DNA of 64,000 nt from Gracilariopsis chorda (lineage: Eukaryota > Rhodophyta > Florideophyceae > Gracilariales > Gracilariaceae), in contig NBIV01000096.1 of assembly GCA_003194525.1 (NCBI GenBank), positions 186,001 through 250,000 of the forward strand. The letters are read 5' to 3'. The notes beneath the pieces are model-generated. The model searched no databases and was not told the origin of the DNA. It saw nothing but the letters and a program-made list of their open reading frames with translations. The position numbers and the translations under genes are program-made. This document shows positions 10,434 to 21,059 of the stretch, one piece after another. Numbering within the stretch: position 1 is the first letter of the stretch; every line of letters begins with the position of its first letter.

Positions 10434-11440
10434 TCATAGTCTGTTTTGGATTAGGGGTTTTGAGACAACCAGCAGAGAAATGTCAATCATGTTCTGTAGC
10501 TGATCAGATATGGTTTGCTTAACTGTATCGATGGCGTTTTGCAGATCTTGTTTCGACAGAAGTCCTAGAGACGTCGAAATGACGTTGGCAACGAGCCGAC
10601 AATTGTCTCGACCGACCAATTCAACTCTTTTGCAATCCATTTTGTCAAAGTTCTTTGCACCAGCTTCTCCCATGTTTCTCTGAAGGTCTGGTACAAGAAG
10701 GTCTACTTTATGACTCTTGCGGTGTAGCAAGCTTACTACTTTGATCATATGGCCACGTGAAACAAGCCATCCAAGAGGAATTCCAGTTACGCGAGACATT
10801 TCCATGTAGTTCGTCAACGCCAACAATTTATCCATGAGAGTGACAGGCAGTAGGGCATCTTTCAAACAATATACCGCCAACCTCCGGCGCGTCTGCTCAT
10901 CACCATTCTGTAGAGCTGAAATGATGCTGTAATGGACATGTTCTTTCTGCTGGCCAAGAAACTCTGCTGAAACCGAGTTCAGTGAGTACGACCGCAGCTT
11001 ATACTCCCTAGTAATCAACTGCAACATATCAAATACTGTTCGTCCATGCAACGAAAACGACCGTGACTCAAGTGTCCCGAATGCCGAAGAACTCATCCGA
11101 ATCTTTCTCATTGCCGTTTTTGCCCTTCACAATCGCCCTAGGAAAGGAAAATCGTTGGGCACTAACTCTTTCGCGCGGTCCAGTAGATAAAGAAGGTCGA
11201 AATTCACGATGTTGTATCCAGTAAGAATATATGGGTCTGTAACTCGTACAAACTCTCTCCAAGCGGAGGGCATCGAGCTTTCATCTTCAAACGAAAGCAC
11301 ATCAGCCCCTACAATACAAGCGCAGCTTTTGAGCGTGAACACGACTTATGCGACAGGTTTCGGTTGCCCATAGTCCCACACATAGTTGGCAATGTGGATG
11401 ACCCCTATCGTGTTGCGGTTCTCTGAAAATTCCTCTCCGG
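10434..11440 (-). pseudogene. DNA polymerase delta catalytic subunit relic with palm domain deleted
   Basis: The order on the minus strand follows POLD1: VIHIANYVWDYGQPKP, VFTLKSCACIVGADVLSF, DPYILTGYNIVNFDLLYLL (exonuclease motif with N-x-D), [52 protein letters not shown] (Exo III) and [14 protein letters not shown]. It then jumps from LLVPD in the exonuclease/palm linker straight to [14 protein letters not shown] and [10 protein letters not shown], which belong to the thumb. The whole palm/fingers region (SLYPSI and YGDTDS blocks, over 300 residues) is absent, yet the frame is kept. In-frame TAA (about 11347) and TGA (about 11127) and a frame change near 11400 also occur. The gene normally copies the lagging strand with proofreading; this copy cannot. 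Confidence 0.85.
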
Positions 11441-11469
11441 CCATCGGAGTCAACAGTTTCTTCCATCAG

Positions 11470-11829
11470 TCACAACATGAACTGAACAGCGTCCAGGCTT
11501 TTGGAAAGCCCCGGGGGATAGGATGTATCATTGCTTTTATCTTCAGTAATCCACTGCTGCCACTGATCATCTTCGATATCGTAGGATAAGGCGTCAAACA
11601 CTTTTCCAGATATAATCTGATCTTCATAGCTCATATGCATGGAATCTAGAGCCTTCTTATGGTGATGACACAGAGCTCTGCTATACAGAAAAACGCTGAA
11701 GTGCTCAAATTGTTCACAGCCTGGGATAGTCGCAAGGCGTTTCCTGCGTTTCAATATACCAGCCTCATCCAGACCATCAGTAGACGACAAAGACATGGAC
11801 TTGTGCGCAAAGGAAAGCAGGGATTGCAA
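11470..11829 (-). CDS. Hypothetical ORF beside the polymerase delta relic
   Basis: A 119-codon frame, open upstream to a stop near 11963, has no recognised domain. It includes a basic ILKRRKRL stretch and an acidic YDIEDDQWQQWITEDKS stretch. It lies directly upstream of, and on the same strand as, the polymerase delta relic, so it may be a diverged or foreign N-terminal part of that relic. It does not match known POLD1 N-termini that I can recall. Low confidence that it is a gene. Confidence 0.25.
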   Translation of the reverse strand: MQSLLSFAHKSMSLSSTDGLDEAGILKRRKRLATIPGCEQFEHFSVFLYSRALCHHHKKALDSMHMSYEDQIISGKVFDALSYDIEDDQWQQWITEDKSNDTSYPPGLSKSLDAVQFML

Positions 11830-11973
11830 AGGTGTAGGAGGTGGTTGTGCGGGTGACTCCTGCGGCGACTTGGTGTGCGTTGGAGGTTTCTCGGGGTCGC
11901 TGTGTCCACCGCTCCCGGGTTTACGTGAGTATTCGCGAGGGGATCGCGGTCTTGGTCAGGAATTGTCGGATTC

Positions 11974-12585
11974 GTGACCTTCGTCGTCGGAATCTGTGGT
12001 AATGATGTGGGCTTTCCGCCGTCTTCGCGCAGAGGATCTCGGCAAGATGACAATGCCACAGCACAGACGGCCGGCCAGACTACTAGTCCCGTGCCGTCCA
12101 TAGGATTAACACCCCTCTTCACACCAAAACAGTTCAGTGTTTCCAAGCGCAGACCGCTGCGTTATTCGGAAGGTGCAACACCAGTTCGGTCTGCGTCAAA
12201 AATGCTGCCTGTGCCGAGGATCACCAGACAAGGCGAAATAAACCCAGATAGTGAAGATTTGAATGCTGGACAAGAACACCACATAATATCATGAAGAAAG
12301 CCAAGAAACTCGCTGACTCCTCGGAACGCTAAGCGAATCACTGTCGGTTATATGGCTGATGCCGACGACACCCCAGAAGGAAGTGCTCCAAAGACCAAGG
12401 AATCTGATTCCTCTGTTAAACTCACGAGTATACTCCGGACGCCCAAACGAAATAGCCTCTCCAACTCAGACAGTAGCCCGATGAATGATGGGAAGAAATA
12501 CATTGGGCGAATATCAGGTAGTGAAGAGTTTAGGTGGGCTCATCCACGCCCATCAAACTGGAGCAAGAAGCAAGGTCTTGATTAA
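11974..12585 (+). pseudogene. Ser/Thr-Pro-rich protein relic, function unknown
   Basis: One frame runs 11974-12585, broken only by a TGA at about 12292. It encodes a low-complexity, probably disordered protein with repeated TP and SP sites: GLTPLFTPKQF, RNSLTPRNAKR and LTSILRTPKRNSL, the kind of sites used by proline-directed kinases. A possible frame change lies near 11970, where an acidic ELSDS stretch in another frame adjoins. No catalytic domain is seen. I do not recognise the gene. Confidence 0.4.
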
Positions 12586-13128
12586 TCTGTGACCACGCAA
12601 GAGAACACTATTTCCTTGTTCAGTGACTCCAAACAACCGAAGAATTGCTGAACCATTCCGTTCTGTGGCTTAATCGTCGGACACGTCAACTTGCATGACT
12701 ACCAAGGGGTCTGCTTGAGGATTGAGATTCTGCAGCGGTGGACGTCTTCATACATCCCGAACCTTAACAGTTTGAAGGTCGGAAGCTCCCATCTCTCCCC
12801 AGTTACACTTGGTACACAAAGAATCACCCCCACAGGAATTGCTAGGCCGAGAAACACAATCCCGAGTTCTAGCAGCTCTTTGCCAAGAAGGCCTTTGTTA
12901 AGGGCGATTTTCGCGCGAAACCGGTGCATCCAAAAACATGTGGTGCCATAGTCATCGATAAACTCGAATCAGATACAAACGTACTGTACCTTCGTGAAAA
13001 CAGTTAAAAATCATTCGAAAGCCACTAAGACCATCTCCAGCAGTGAAATAAACGTCAGACCACACACACACGCAACAGAAGTACGTCGCAAACTGAGATA
13101 TAGTGCTAGCCATCGTCATCCCCAAAGC
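12586..13128. other. Intergenic before the recombinase
   Basis: A 76-codon minus-strand frame (12699-12929) has one hydrophobic stretch (LELGIVFLGLAIPVGVILC) that could span a membrane, but nothing else supports it. The recombinase frame is open back to 12994 without an ATG. Confidence 0.3.
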
Positions 13129-14388
13129 ATGTCCGTTCCCAGCAGCGTTTCAAGACGCGTTCGAAAAGGGAGAGGTTCAAAGAGGCCAAACCTTAGTCTC
13201 AGCGGCGATGAAAGACTCCGTGCTCCATACGAACTTGTGCCTTCTGCTTGCAGTGCTTCTACTAAGTCCAACATAAAGCTCGCTTTGAAAGTAATTACAG
13301 ATTACGCAAAGATCAAACAAGCTCCTGATCCTATTAGAGTAACGCCGTCCAGTTCAACCTTTGTTTTGAATCTATTAGCGGACTACTGCCAATTTGGGAA
13401 GCCAAACAGCCTGAAGAACGATGAAATGAATGCGTTAATACAAAACTTGAGACACGTTTACTCTCAAAATGGTCACAGCAGTACATGGTTTGTTGATGAA
13501 GCAAATTCGAAAGCTCATGGAAACCCTTTAATAGGCAATCCCGAGCTCGATGCGTTACGAAGATCACACAGAGTGCATCTTGCGCATTATGGTGTTGTAA
13601 CATTGCGCTCACAGCCTATAACGGTTGAGCAGGTTTGTGATCACGCCGAGAAGTACTGGTATAGTGGTCATCAGCGATCTGTCAACATAATGGATGTTCT
13701 TCTTCATTCTATTATAGTCATTGGTTTAAACTTGGGACTGCGTTATGATGAAGTTTCTAAGCTTAAAGTTGAAAATGTGTCTGTGGGATCCGGTGGATGC
13801 ACTCTTATTATAAATGAGTCTGTAAAGAATTCTACCAAGCAGAGGATTTACAAACTTAGAGACTGGGCAGGGAACACGGCTTTACGATTTTCATTGCTCA
13901 TGGATCCTTTTGTTGCAATTTACTCCTGGTTGATGTTGCGTGGGAGCTCACGAGGACCTTTGTTTTGCTATGTACGAACTTCAGCAGGTGGAAATGTTCT
14001 TGACCATTCTCGGCACTGGAGCGCAAAAAAGTTCACGGAGTTCCTTCAACGGCGATTACTCTCAATAGGCGTTAGCGAAGGTGAGGTTAAAATGTACTCT
14101 GGACATTCCATCAAAAGGGGAGCAGTTCAGCTGTATCGATCGCTAGGTCTCAGAGATGAAGCGATCATGGAGATAATTCAGATGACTGGTCATCATGCAT
14201 ACGCAAACTATTGTGCGGCATATAACGACTGTGCCCCTCAATCTCTTCCTCGCTTTACATCTGTATCAGAGTACATCAAGCACGCCGAGAAGATATCCAT
14301 AGAGTCAGATATTATTCACGATAGTGTGGCTTTTCAAGCGTTCATGACAGACGTTTATGAACAGCAAACTGACGCACAGCATCATTAA
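13129..14388 (+). CDS. Crypton-like tyrosine recombinase
   Basis: A tyrosine recombinase that would join DNA through a 3'-phosphotyrosine. The frame is open from 12994 (no ATG there); the first ATG is at 13129, giving 419 residues. Numbering from 12994, the box A arginine is R250 in LNLGLRYDEVSKL, the box B segment is SGHSIKRGAVQLYR (H371, R375), and the C-terminal motif is MTGHHAYANYCAAYND with H400/H401 and candidate nucleophile Y410. In box B the position three after His is Lys rather than Arg, with Arg next; related algal and oomycete proteins show similar spacing. The N-terminal 80 residues are basic. It ends 1.1 kb before a convergent GCR1_C-like ORF, with a hairpin repeat array in between. 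Full length, with no stops or frame changes seen. Confidence 0.75.
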   Translation: MSVPSSVSRRVRKGRGSKRPNLSLSGDERLRAPYELVPSACSASTKSNIKLALKVITDYAKIKQAPDPIRVTPSSSTFVLNLLADYCQFGKPNSLKNDEMNALIQNLRHVYSQNGHSSTWFVDEANSKAHGNPLIGNPELDALRRSHRVHLAHYGVVTLRSQPITVEQVCDHAEKYWYSGHQRSVNIMDVLLHSIIVIGLNLGLRYDEVSKLKVENVSVGSGGCTLIINESVKNSTKQRIYKLRDWAGNTALRFSLLMDPFVAIYSWLMLRGSSRGPLFCYVRTSAGGNVLDHSRHWSAKKFTEFLQRRLLSIGVSEGEVKMYSGHSIKRGAVQLYRSLGLRDEAIMEIIQMTGHHAYANYCAAYNDCAPQSLPRFTSVSEYIKHAEKISIESDIIHDSVAFQAFMTDVYEQQTDAQHH

Positions 14389-14722
14389 ACACGTTTTCTA
14401 ATACAAACAACTTCTTTAGGTCCTGTCAGGTGGAGTAGTCTACCACACCTCTATCTAACCAAGATAATAATACGTATATCTACGCCACATAATCAGTACT
14501 AACAATCGAACAGCTACTTACTTAGACGTAAACAAAAGCGGTAAGATTTAAACGATGTGGCGTATATTTCCAAAGTTAGGGATAAGAAAGCACTAGAGAG
14601 GCCACACGAATCATGTAGAATACATAAAAGAGCCTCCGAAAAACAGAGGAGGTACGCAACGTAAAACAAACCACTTCAATACAAGATTTGCCACATATAT
14701 CATTCTCCTGAAAAGCAATGGA
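14389..14722. other. 3' flank of the recombinase
   Basis: AT-rich, no gene recognised. It leads into the tandem hairpin array that starts at about 14723. Confidence 0.4.
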
Positions 14723-15398
14723 AGTGGCGTAACCGCCCTCTTCATGGCGTCCAGCGGGCATAACCCACTGGACGCCATGTATCGTAGGAGGAGGTGGCAT
14801 AACCAGCCCTCCTCGTGGCACCGAGTGGGCGTAGCCCACTCGGTGCCACACCAACAGACCCGAGGTGGCGTAACCGCCCTCTACATGGCGTCCAGCGGGC
14901 ATAACCCACTAGACGCCATGTATCGTAGAAGGAGGTGGCATAACCAGCCCTCCTCGTGGCACCGAGTGGGCGTAGCCCACTCGGTGCCACACCAACAGAC
15001 CCGAGGTGGCGTAACCGCCCTCTTCATGGCGTCCAGCGGGCATAACCCACTGGAAGCCATGTATCGTAGGAGGAGGTGGCATAACCAGCCCTCCTCATGG
15101 CACCGAGTGGGCGTAGCCCACTCAGTGCCACACCAACAGACCCGAGGTGGCGTAACCGCCCTCTTCATGGCGTCCAGCGGGCATAACCCACTGGACGCCA
15201 TGTATCGTAGGAGGAGGTGGCATAACCAGCCCTCCTCGTGGCACCGAGTGGGCGTAGCCCACTCGTTGCCACACCAACAGACCCAAGGTGGCGTAACCGC
15301 CCTCTTCATGGCGTCCAGCGGGCATAACTCACTGGACGCCATGTATCGTAGGAGGAGGTGGCATAACCAGCCCTCCTCGTGGTACGAAGTGGGCATAG
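14723..15398. repeat. Tandem array of ~4.8 units of 141 bp, each with four hairpins
   Basis: The phrase GGCGTCCAGCGGG recurs at 14746, 14887, 15028, 15169 and 15310, an exact 141-bp period. Each unit carries four inverted repeats whose centres are all GG-CRTAR-CC: one in GGCGTCCAG...CTGGACGCC, one in GAGGAGG...CCTCCTC, one with a 15-bp perfect stem (GTGGCACCGAGTGGG and its complement) and a weaker one in GAGGTGGCGTAACCGCCCTC. That makes about 19 copies of the core. Because 141 is a multiple of three and stop-free, long frames run through on both strands (14744-15481 plus, 14881-15441 minus). These are by-products of the repeat, not convincing genes. The array is much more GC-rich than its flanks. 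Confidence 0.9.
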
Positions 15399-15536
15399 TC
15401 GTCTTGGTGAGCTTTTTATATCTCATTCTATCTAGGTACAATAGTATAAGTTTTACATGTGAACTGATTACCGAAAGATAATGAGATTGTCTTTGTTGTG
15501 TTTAAACTATTTTATACTTCGCACAAAACGTAAACG

Positions 15537-16424
15537 CTATTTACTTTTCAGTACAGCAGATATGCATTGAGGTCTTTCTTGCAGCCTAAAGTGCTGATTG
15601 AATCCGTCAATAGCTGCTTTCCATTTTTCAGTAGTTTCTTCTTCGTTGATTCGTAAGCTAACTGGACCAAACTCGGATATTAGTTCAATAAGAGCCCTAT
15701 AGCGTAGAAATAGGTTCTTTTGACCCGTTTTGGACCACATCCAGTCTTCATAGCCAACAATATACTTTCTGCGATTTGCCGCATTCCCAAAAAGTCTGAC
15801 TGCTTTATACCCTCTGTCACTAGACCCTTTACGCCAAATTTCTATGGCTTCTTCGGCTGTTTTAGGCATCCATGGTATGAATCGAACAAATGCGTTGAGC
15901 TTCTGATCTGCCTTTAGTTCTCCAGAAGATGAAATAGAGGAAGTTCGAAACTGAAACTCATTTTCGGTGCTGGATCTGTTAGTACAAGCTAATGCATTCT
16001 GTTGAATCTTCGAAAGTGATGACATATCGTTTGTCACTTGGTTATCAGCGACCGTAAAACCCTCTTCGGATTGCCGTTTTTGCTGCAAATTGCTACAATC
16101 TGTACGATTGTTTTCAAACCTTCGTTGATGTATCAAGAACAGTCGATGTTCTAGTTCTTTCTTCCATACTTCCATTCTTTCGTCATTTTTATTTGACGAA
16201 GCACAAGATTGATTGAGAATCTTACGACTTATTTCAATGCCTTTCGTGGATTCAAGCTCTATTACTTGTCTTGGTGTTTGAAACCCAATTCCATCCCCAC
16301 CTCCCTGTATAGGCTTAATGTACCCATAGCGTTGCATGGTTTGAAGATATTCGTTGATAAAGGAAGTGTCTATGTCTGGTAAATGTTGGAGATTTAGACG
16401 AGTAGAAGTACTATACCTATGCAA
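15537..16424 (-). CDS. GCR1_C-like DNA-binding protein, possible Crypton partner
   Basis: A 295-codon frame. The C-terminal third reads PKTAEEAIEIWRKGSSDRG, then RRKYIVGYEDWMW and FLRYRALIELISEF. This resembles the GCR1_C DNA-binding domain (W-x-x-G, then W/R, then R-Y-x-x-L-I-x-x-I), which many Cryptons carry fused to their recombinase. The middle is Ser/Gln-rich and probably disordered. The first in-frame ATG is about 30 codons in (MQRYGY); the frame is open upstream to a TAA near 16500 without an ATG, so an upstream exon or a later start is possible. It converges on the recombinase gene across the hairpin array. A 53-bp hairpin lies at its 5' edge. Domain call is by pattern only. Confidence 0.45.
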   Translation of the reverse strand: MHRYSTSTRLNLQHLPDIDTSFINEYLQTMQRYGYIKPIQGGGDGIGFQTPRQVIELESTKGIEISRKILNQSCASSNKNDERMEVWKKELEHRLFLIHQRRFENNRTDCSNLQQKRQSEEGFTVADNQVTNDMSSLSKIQQNALACTNRSSTENEFQFRTSSISSSGELKADQKLNAFVRFIPWMPKTAEEAIEIWRKGSSDRGYKAVRLFGNAANRRKYIVGYEDWMWSKTGQKNLFLRYRALIELISEFGPVSLRINEEETTEKWKAAIDGFNQHFRLQERPQCISAVLKSK

Positions 16425-16434
16425 TACATTGTAC

Positions 16435-16487
16435 GGTTCAAACTGGCAAAATAACGATTCTGAGCCATTATTTTGACAGTTTGAACC
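16435..16487. repeat. Inverted repeat at the 5' edge of the GCR1_C-like ORF
   Basis: GGTTCAAACTG at 16435-16445 is matched by CAGTTTGAACC at 16477-16487, and the arms extend inward through GCAAAATAA / TTATTTTG, leaving a short loop. Position suggests an operator, promoter hairpin or element end. Confidence 0.75.
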
Positions 16488-16886
16488 TTTTGCGAACCAT
16501 TAGTGAACCATTCAGTGTTTTGCGATTAATTTATCTACATGATTCTCACTGAACGGATAGATTGCCTACTAGGGGTAAATCATAGTCAACGTAGTTCTTA
16601 TTGAAGGTTTGCAAAGCATCTCTACGCAATGTTGTCCTGGCTGGTTGGCAGAGTATAATCTATTCTTAAAATTTGCTTTGGAAGGCAGTAGTTATTTGTT
16701 AAGTAACTTTTGGGCACTTTATGGGGTAACCTAAGGCGACAGTGGTGTTTACAATGTGTCACGGGGTTTCGGACCCACTTACAATGTGACGTAAGGGTGA
16801 CTTACACTTGCGAACCTAGGGAGGGGGTTCAATTTGGCTCGTAATCCATCATTACTGACAGTCTTCTTGTAAGTCTGCACTAACCA

Positions 16887-16922
16887 ACTGACAGAACAGG
16901 CTGTACAGCCTGTTCTGTCAGT
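16887..16922. repeat. Perfect 36-bp palindrome
   Basis: ACTGACAGAACAGGCTGT is followed directly by its exact reverse complement, with no spacer and no mismatch. Function unknown. It could be a factor-binding site, a miniature palindromic insertion or a transposon end. Confidence 0.9.
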
Positions 16923-19900
16923 CTCCACGCGCTAGTCTTGCGCATTATCAGCCTGCGTGCGTACTCTCAAGCCAATTGCATTCCATAATGGGGACCCCTT
17001 TCGATGGTTCTCACAGCGCACTCAAAATTCCTACATCGGATATCGTTGCTTTTTATCACTCATCAATTGCTGATTTAAAAATATGGATAGGCCTGAGCAT
17101 AACTCATGTTGTATCCATCGTGCGACTTGAACGAATCGAATCAGCTCTATTGTCACAGGTCTTTGTAGGTCTTCTGAGTTCTGATGAGCACATAAAGATC
17201 GAGGCATACTGTTGTACTTGTGTATTCCAACAGAAGCATTTCTTTCTCTTCCAATCACCGGTACAATACTGCTATCCACTTTATCAGTATTGAAAATCTT
17301 TGCGAAATTAGGAGAATATGCAAAACAAGGGGGTCTCGTAGAACTGTCAAACAAAAGAGAACTGAAGACTCTTTGCCATCTGTGTGTCATCTGCATTTCC
17401 AAGGAAAACAAAAACTAGAGAAAGTTCGAAGAAAGCTAGACGAAAAGCAAGCGTCTTCACAACGATGCTGTAGAATGTGTATGACAAAAGCAAATTTAGC
17501 GCGTGTATCTCACATGTCGAAAGGACGTTTGCCGAATTCTTAAATAGGTTGGGAGGGCTTATAGAAGTTCATGCGTCTGAGTTTTGTGATTTTAAGCGCA
17601 CCAACTTTCATGACAACAACCACATTCGGAGCCAAGTATGATCCGGAGCCATACCCGTGGCTCGATGCAATGATATAATGGAAATAAAGAAGTCATGAGA
17701 GCTTTACGAGCGCTCTACGCAGCTGTCCTGGGTGGAAGAGGATCAGTAATCAATGCTTCCGGGGTATAATCTAACGTTCTTCGGACAAAGAGAAAGATGC
17801 TGAAGAAGTCTTCATACTTCTCCAAAATGCAGAGAGAAAAGGCAGTATTGTGTTTCTGAACTATGAGCTTGAAAGAATTCTGAGACATTGGCACGTATAA
17901 GCTGGACAGTTACTGGATCGCTCGAGGTGATGCTAAGACGTAGTTTAAAAGTATACCACATATAATACTAAAAATATGAGTACATGCTTGTAACTCTGCA
18001 ATATTCTACTCAAAATGCGTGCTCTTTTCTGTTCTAATCAGAGTAACGCTTCATTAACATGCCACATCTGCAAATCGTTATTTGCGTTGTGGAACAAGGA
18101 ATCTGCTACAACACTTGAGGCGGACCTTGCTGCAGTATGGGAAAAGCTGTTAGCCAAGCGGTTTCGTGCAGAGTGAAGATACGAGAAAACAAGGAGTTGT
18201 CTTCAGCGTCACATTTGGAGTTGGCGCAGTTTAAGGGCATGTGCTTATTCCAAGGATAACCTCACGCCAGCGGCATCAATCCCGCAAAGGGCGCAAAGTT
18301 GCAATATACTTTTTTTGCCAATAATACAAGTCTTGCGCAGTACGTTTGTTCTGTAATCAGTATGGTACTAAGACGATCAAGATATGAGGCAGAAGCTGTG
18401 ACTCTAGAATACAGTTTTTTGGATGAAAGGGACACTCAAGATAGGCCAGTACATAAATTGCTAGGGGGCAGAGCGCGGCTGAAAAGCTGTCACTTGACGT
18501 ACATACTGAACAGGACTCTTTGTTTTGTCAAGATCACCACGATTTTTTGGGTGTCTGTGTGTGCTAAAACATCAAGAACCTATGAAGAAAACATTTCAGA
18601 ATCGTCTTAGTGTTTTTCTTCATGAATTGAGGTACAAATTACCGTATGAACAGCTGTGATGGGGCTGAGACCCTAAGTGTATCTGTGGCATGTGAATGTT
18701 TATATCTTACGCGAGTGGGATTTCCTTCACGTAATTTGTTTGCAGTTTGTTTTCATATTGACAGAAGCAACAGTATCACCACGCACCTGAAAACCCTCGG
18801 GTACGGATTTCTTATAACCCTCCCATGTCAAGCAGTAATATTACCTCGACAGACATCGCTCAATTTACTGAACTGTTGTAAGACGTGGTGGAGACTTAAG
18901 CTATGTCTTCACTACTGAGATTAATGCATAGAGCCAAGTCACACTTTGTCAGCAACACCGTGAATGCAAAAGGTTACGAAAGAGCAATTAAGTGTAATAT
19001 ACAGAGACGCAAGCATGCGAACGGGCTTGAGCCAGAAGGATAAGAAGCGGGCGGGCAACAGGCCCCAGAGTAAAGCCATCGCAGAGGAGCAAGAGGAGAG
19101 CCCCAAAGCGGAAGACGTTTGTCCTGACTCATCATTATCTATACAGTCGCTTGCCTACATACTCGCCCCTAGTAACCATGAGTGCCAGTTTCGGATATCA
19201 CACAACAGTACAGACACAAGTGGAGTGCTCGAGAAAAGATTTGGTTAACCGGATGCCATTTTAAAACCCCAAGAAGAAGATGTCATCTCTTTGATTATGG
19301 AATGCAGAATTGAGAAAGAATGCTTTGGGAGTGATTGATCTTCTACTATGCTTAAGTTAGGCTGAGCGCCAGTGACTTTCGATAGAATTACGGACTACTG
19401 TCTTTAAAGGTGCACAGATTTTGTGGTTTATTTGAATGCTACAATTGTGTTAGTTGAATATGATTCTTATCGAGTGTCTTTAGTTTCGACAATGGGCATA
19501 CATCCGGTGGCCCATTTTACCGCTACCTGGATGAATGTAGCACTTCAAACTATGTAGTCAAATTTTTGATTTATGAGAGCTACCGGAAGCTCTCACAATG
19601 GTGATCGACACGCGATTGCAACAATGGTTGCATTACCTATAGTGACTGCGATGCCACTACCTGTGTCTTATGTTCTGCACCATTGACTGCTTTAAACTTA
19701 TAGATTAATGTTTGTACTCCATGCACTCCTCATTCGCATTTTTGTGTCGTATAGCACCGAAATGCTCTAAATACGACGTAGATTACGCAGCAGTTAGACT
19801 AATCGCAATATCGACCGTTTTGGATCGTTACGACGCTTGTGCTTTGCTCATAGCTACTAGCCGTGTGAAATGCACAGAATACATGCCTGCTTGTGGTTTG

Positions 19901-21059
19901 CTTGTTGTTAGAAACTTTTTCACTTAGCAGCGGTGGCCACGGCGAAAGACGCACAGTTTTCGTAGTGATTGCAGCGTCGAAATTGATTGCACAGCCATCA
20001 TGCGTGCTAAGCTCAGCGCCAATGGCTGTTTTTATTTACGAACCTTACACTGTTTCGAGACCGACAGATTTGGCGCAATCTGTGAATGATAGAATGTTGT
20101 GCGTTGATTTGGTTTCTAGTTGCGTGTTTGTAACGTCGATAACGGTGATTATTGCGAAGGGCTTCATTTACTTGCAAACCGATTCTGCTATGGCAAAAGT
20201 ATCGTGAATTTTCAGAAAGACCAGGGCGTTTTCCCGGCGTTCAGAGTAGGTTAGGGTAGGTTACTGGTACTTGCTAATATTGTTATGTGACAGTGGCCAG
20301 GATCTTTTGCAGTTACAATCTGACTGGACATTGAGTGCATGCAGAATTACCAGATGACAAGCTGGTCAAATTTGCGCCAATAAAAGAAAGCCAAGTCGTT
20401 ACAAATTTGGCTGCCGCCATACCAGATTTGGTGAAGAGAACGGACCCTCAGAGGGTCCATCCAACCCACCAGACGCATGTCAAAACCTTGCCTCGAGACT
20501 CTGTGTCCGTAGATGCATGAACCCTGAGCTCAGAAAAGCGGATGTCACCGCGTGTGTTGCCTCGTATACCGTGACTATGAGTCTCACAATCATAATCAAA
20601 AAAAGGCCACATCGCAGACTTTATCGTCGAACTCACACAGCAGCCCAGCACACCCGCAAAGGTTTGCTGCATCCAAGAAGATCTACAGAGCACACATGTC
20701 TGCGGCAATCTCTGGTGTTGAGGATGTAGAGGCCTTTTTGATTCAAAGAGAAGGAGGAAAGTCGGTGTGAGCTATTTCTGTGCGCTTAAAGTGGTTGTGG
20801 CTCAATTGCAAGCGGTACTGCACTTAAACCTGACGATGTTTCGGTTCATCGCTTGGCGCCAATGTTTGGCGCATTGAATGGCACTGGAATTTCTAAAGTG
20901 CACTTGAATTAGCTCCAATTATTTGGCCGGCTGGCATTCTGTTATTTTTCTGCATGCACTCTTAGTCTGCAAACGTACATAAAGAGCTCTAACAAAATAC
21001 GCCTATAAGTGATAAGGCTACCGGTTGTCGTTTAGCACAAATTATACCCGGGTGGAGTA
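16923..21059. other. Gene-poor stretch with only short unrecognised frames
   Basis: Frames of 60-130 codons occur on both strands, e.g. 16976-17293 (+), 17031-17411 (-), 18299-18610 (+), 18964-19248 (+, hydrophilic and charged), 19893-20207 (+) and 20335-20520 (+). None shows a recognised motif or conserved context. Some may be remnants of decayed genes. I see no RNA gene. Confidence 0.35.

Noticed and set aside
10434-11440. Introns as the cause of the missing polymerase delta domain
   Set aside because: The joint is continuous coding sequence in one frame, with no splice signals at that point.
8816-12585. UGA read as an amino acid (several genes have one in-frame TGA)
   Set aside because: The same genes also carry TAA, TAG, deletions or truncations, and intact genes here do not use internal TGA.
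14723-15398. CRISPR array
   Set aside because: Units are directly adjacent with no unique spacers, and the setting is eukaryotic.
14744-15481. Long ORFs across the 141-bp repeats on both strands (245 and 186 codons)
   Set aside because: The unit length is a multiple of three and has no stops in several frames, so the ORFs follow from the repeat. Palindromic DNA explains the sequence better.
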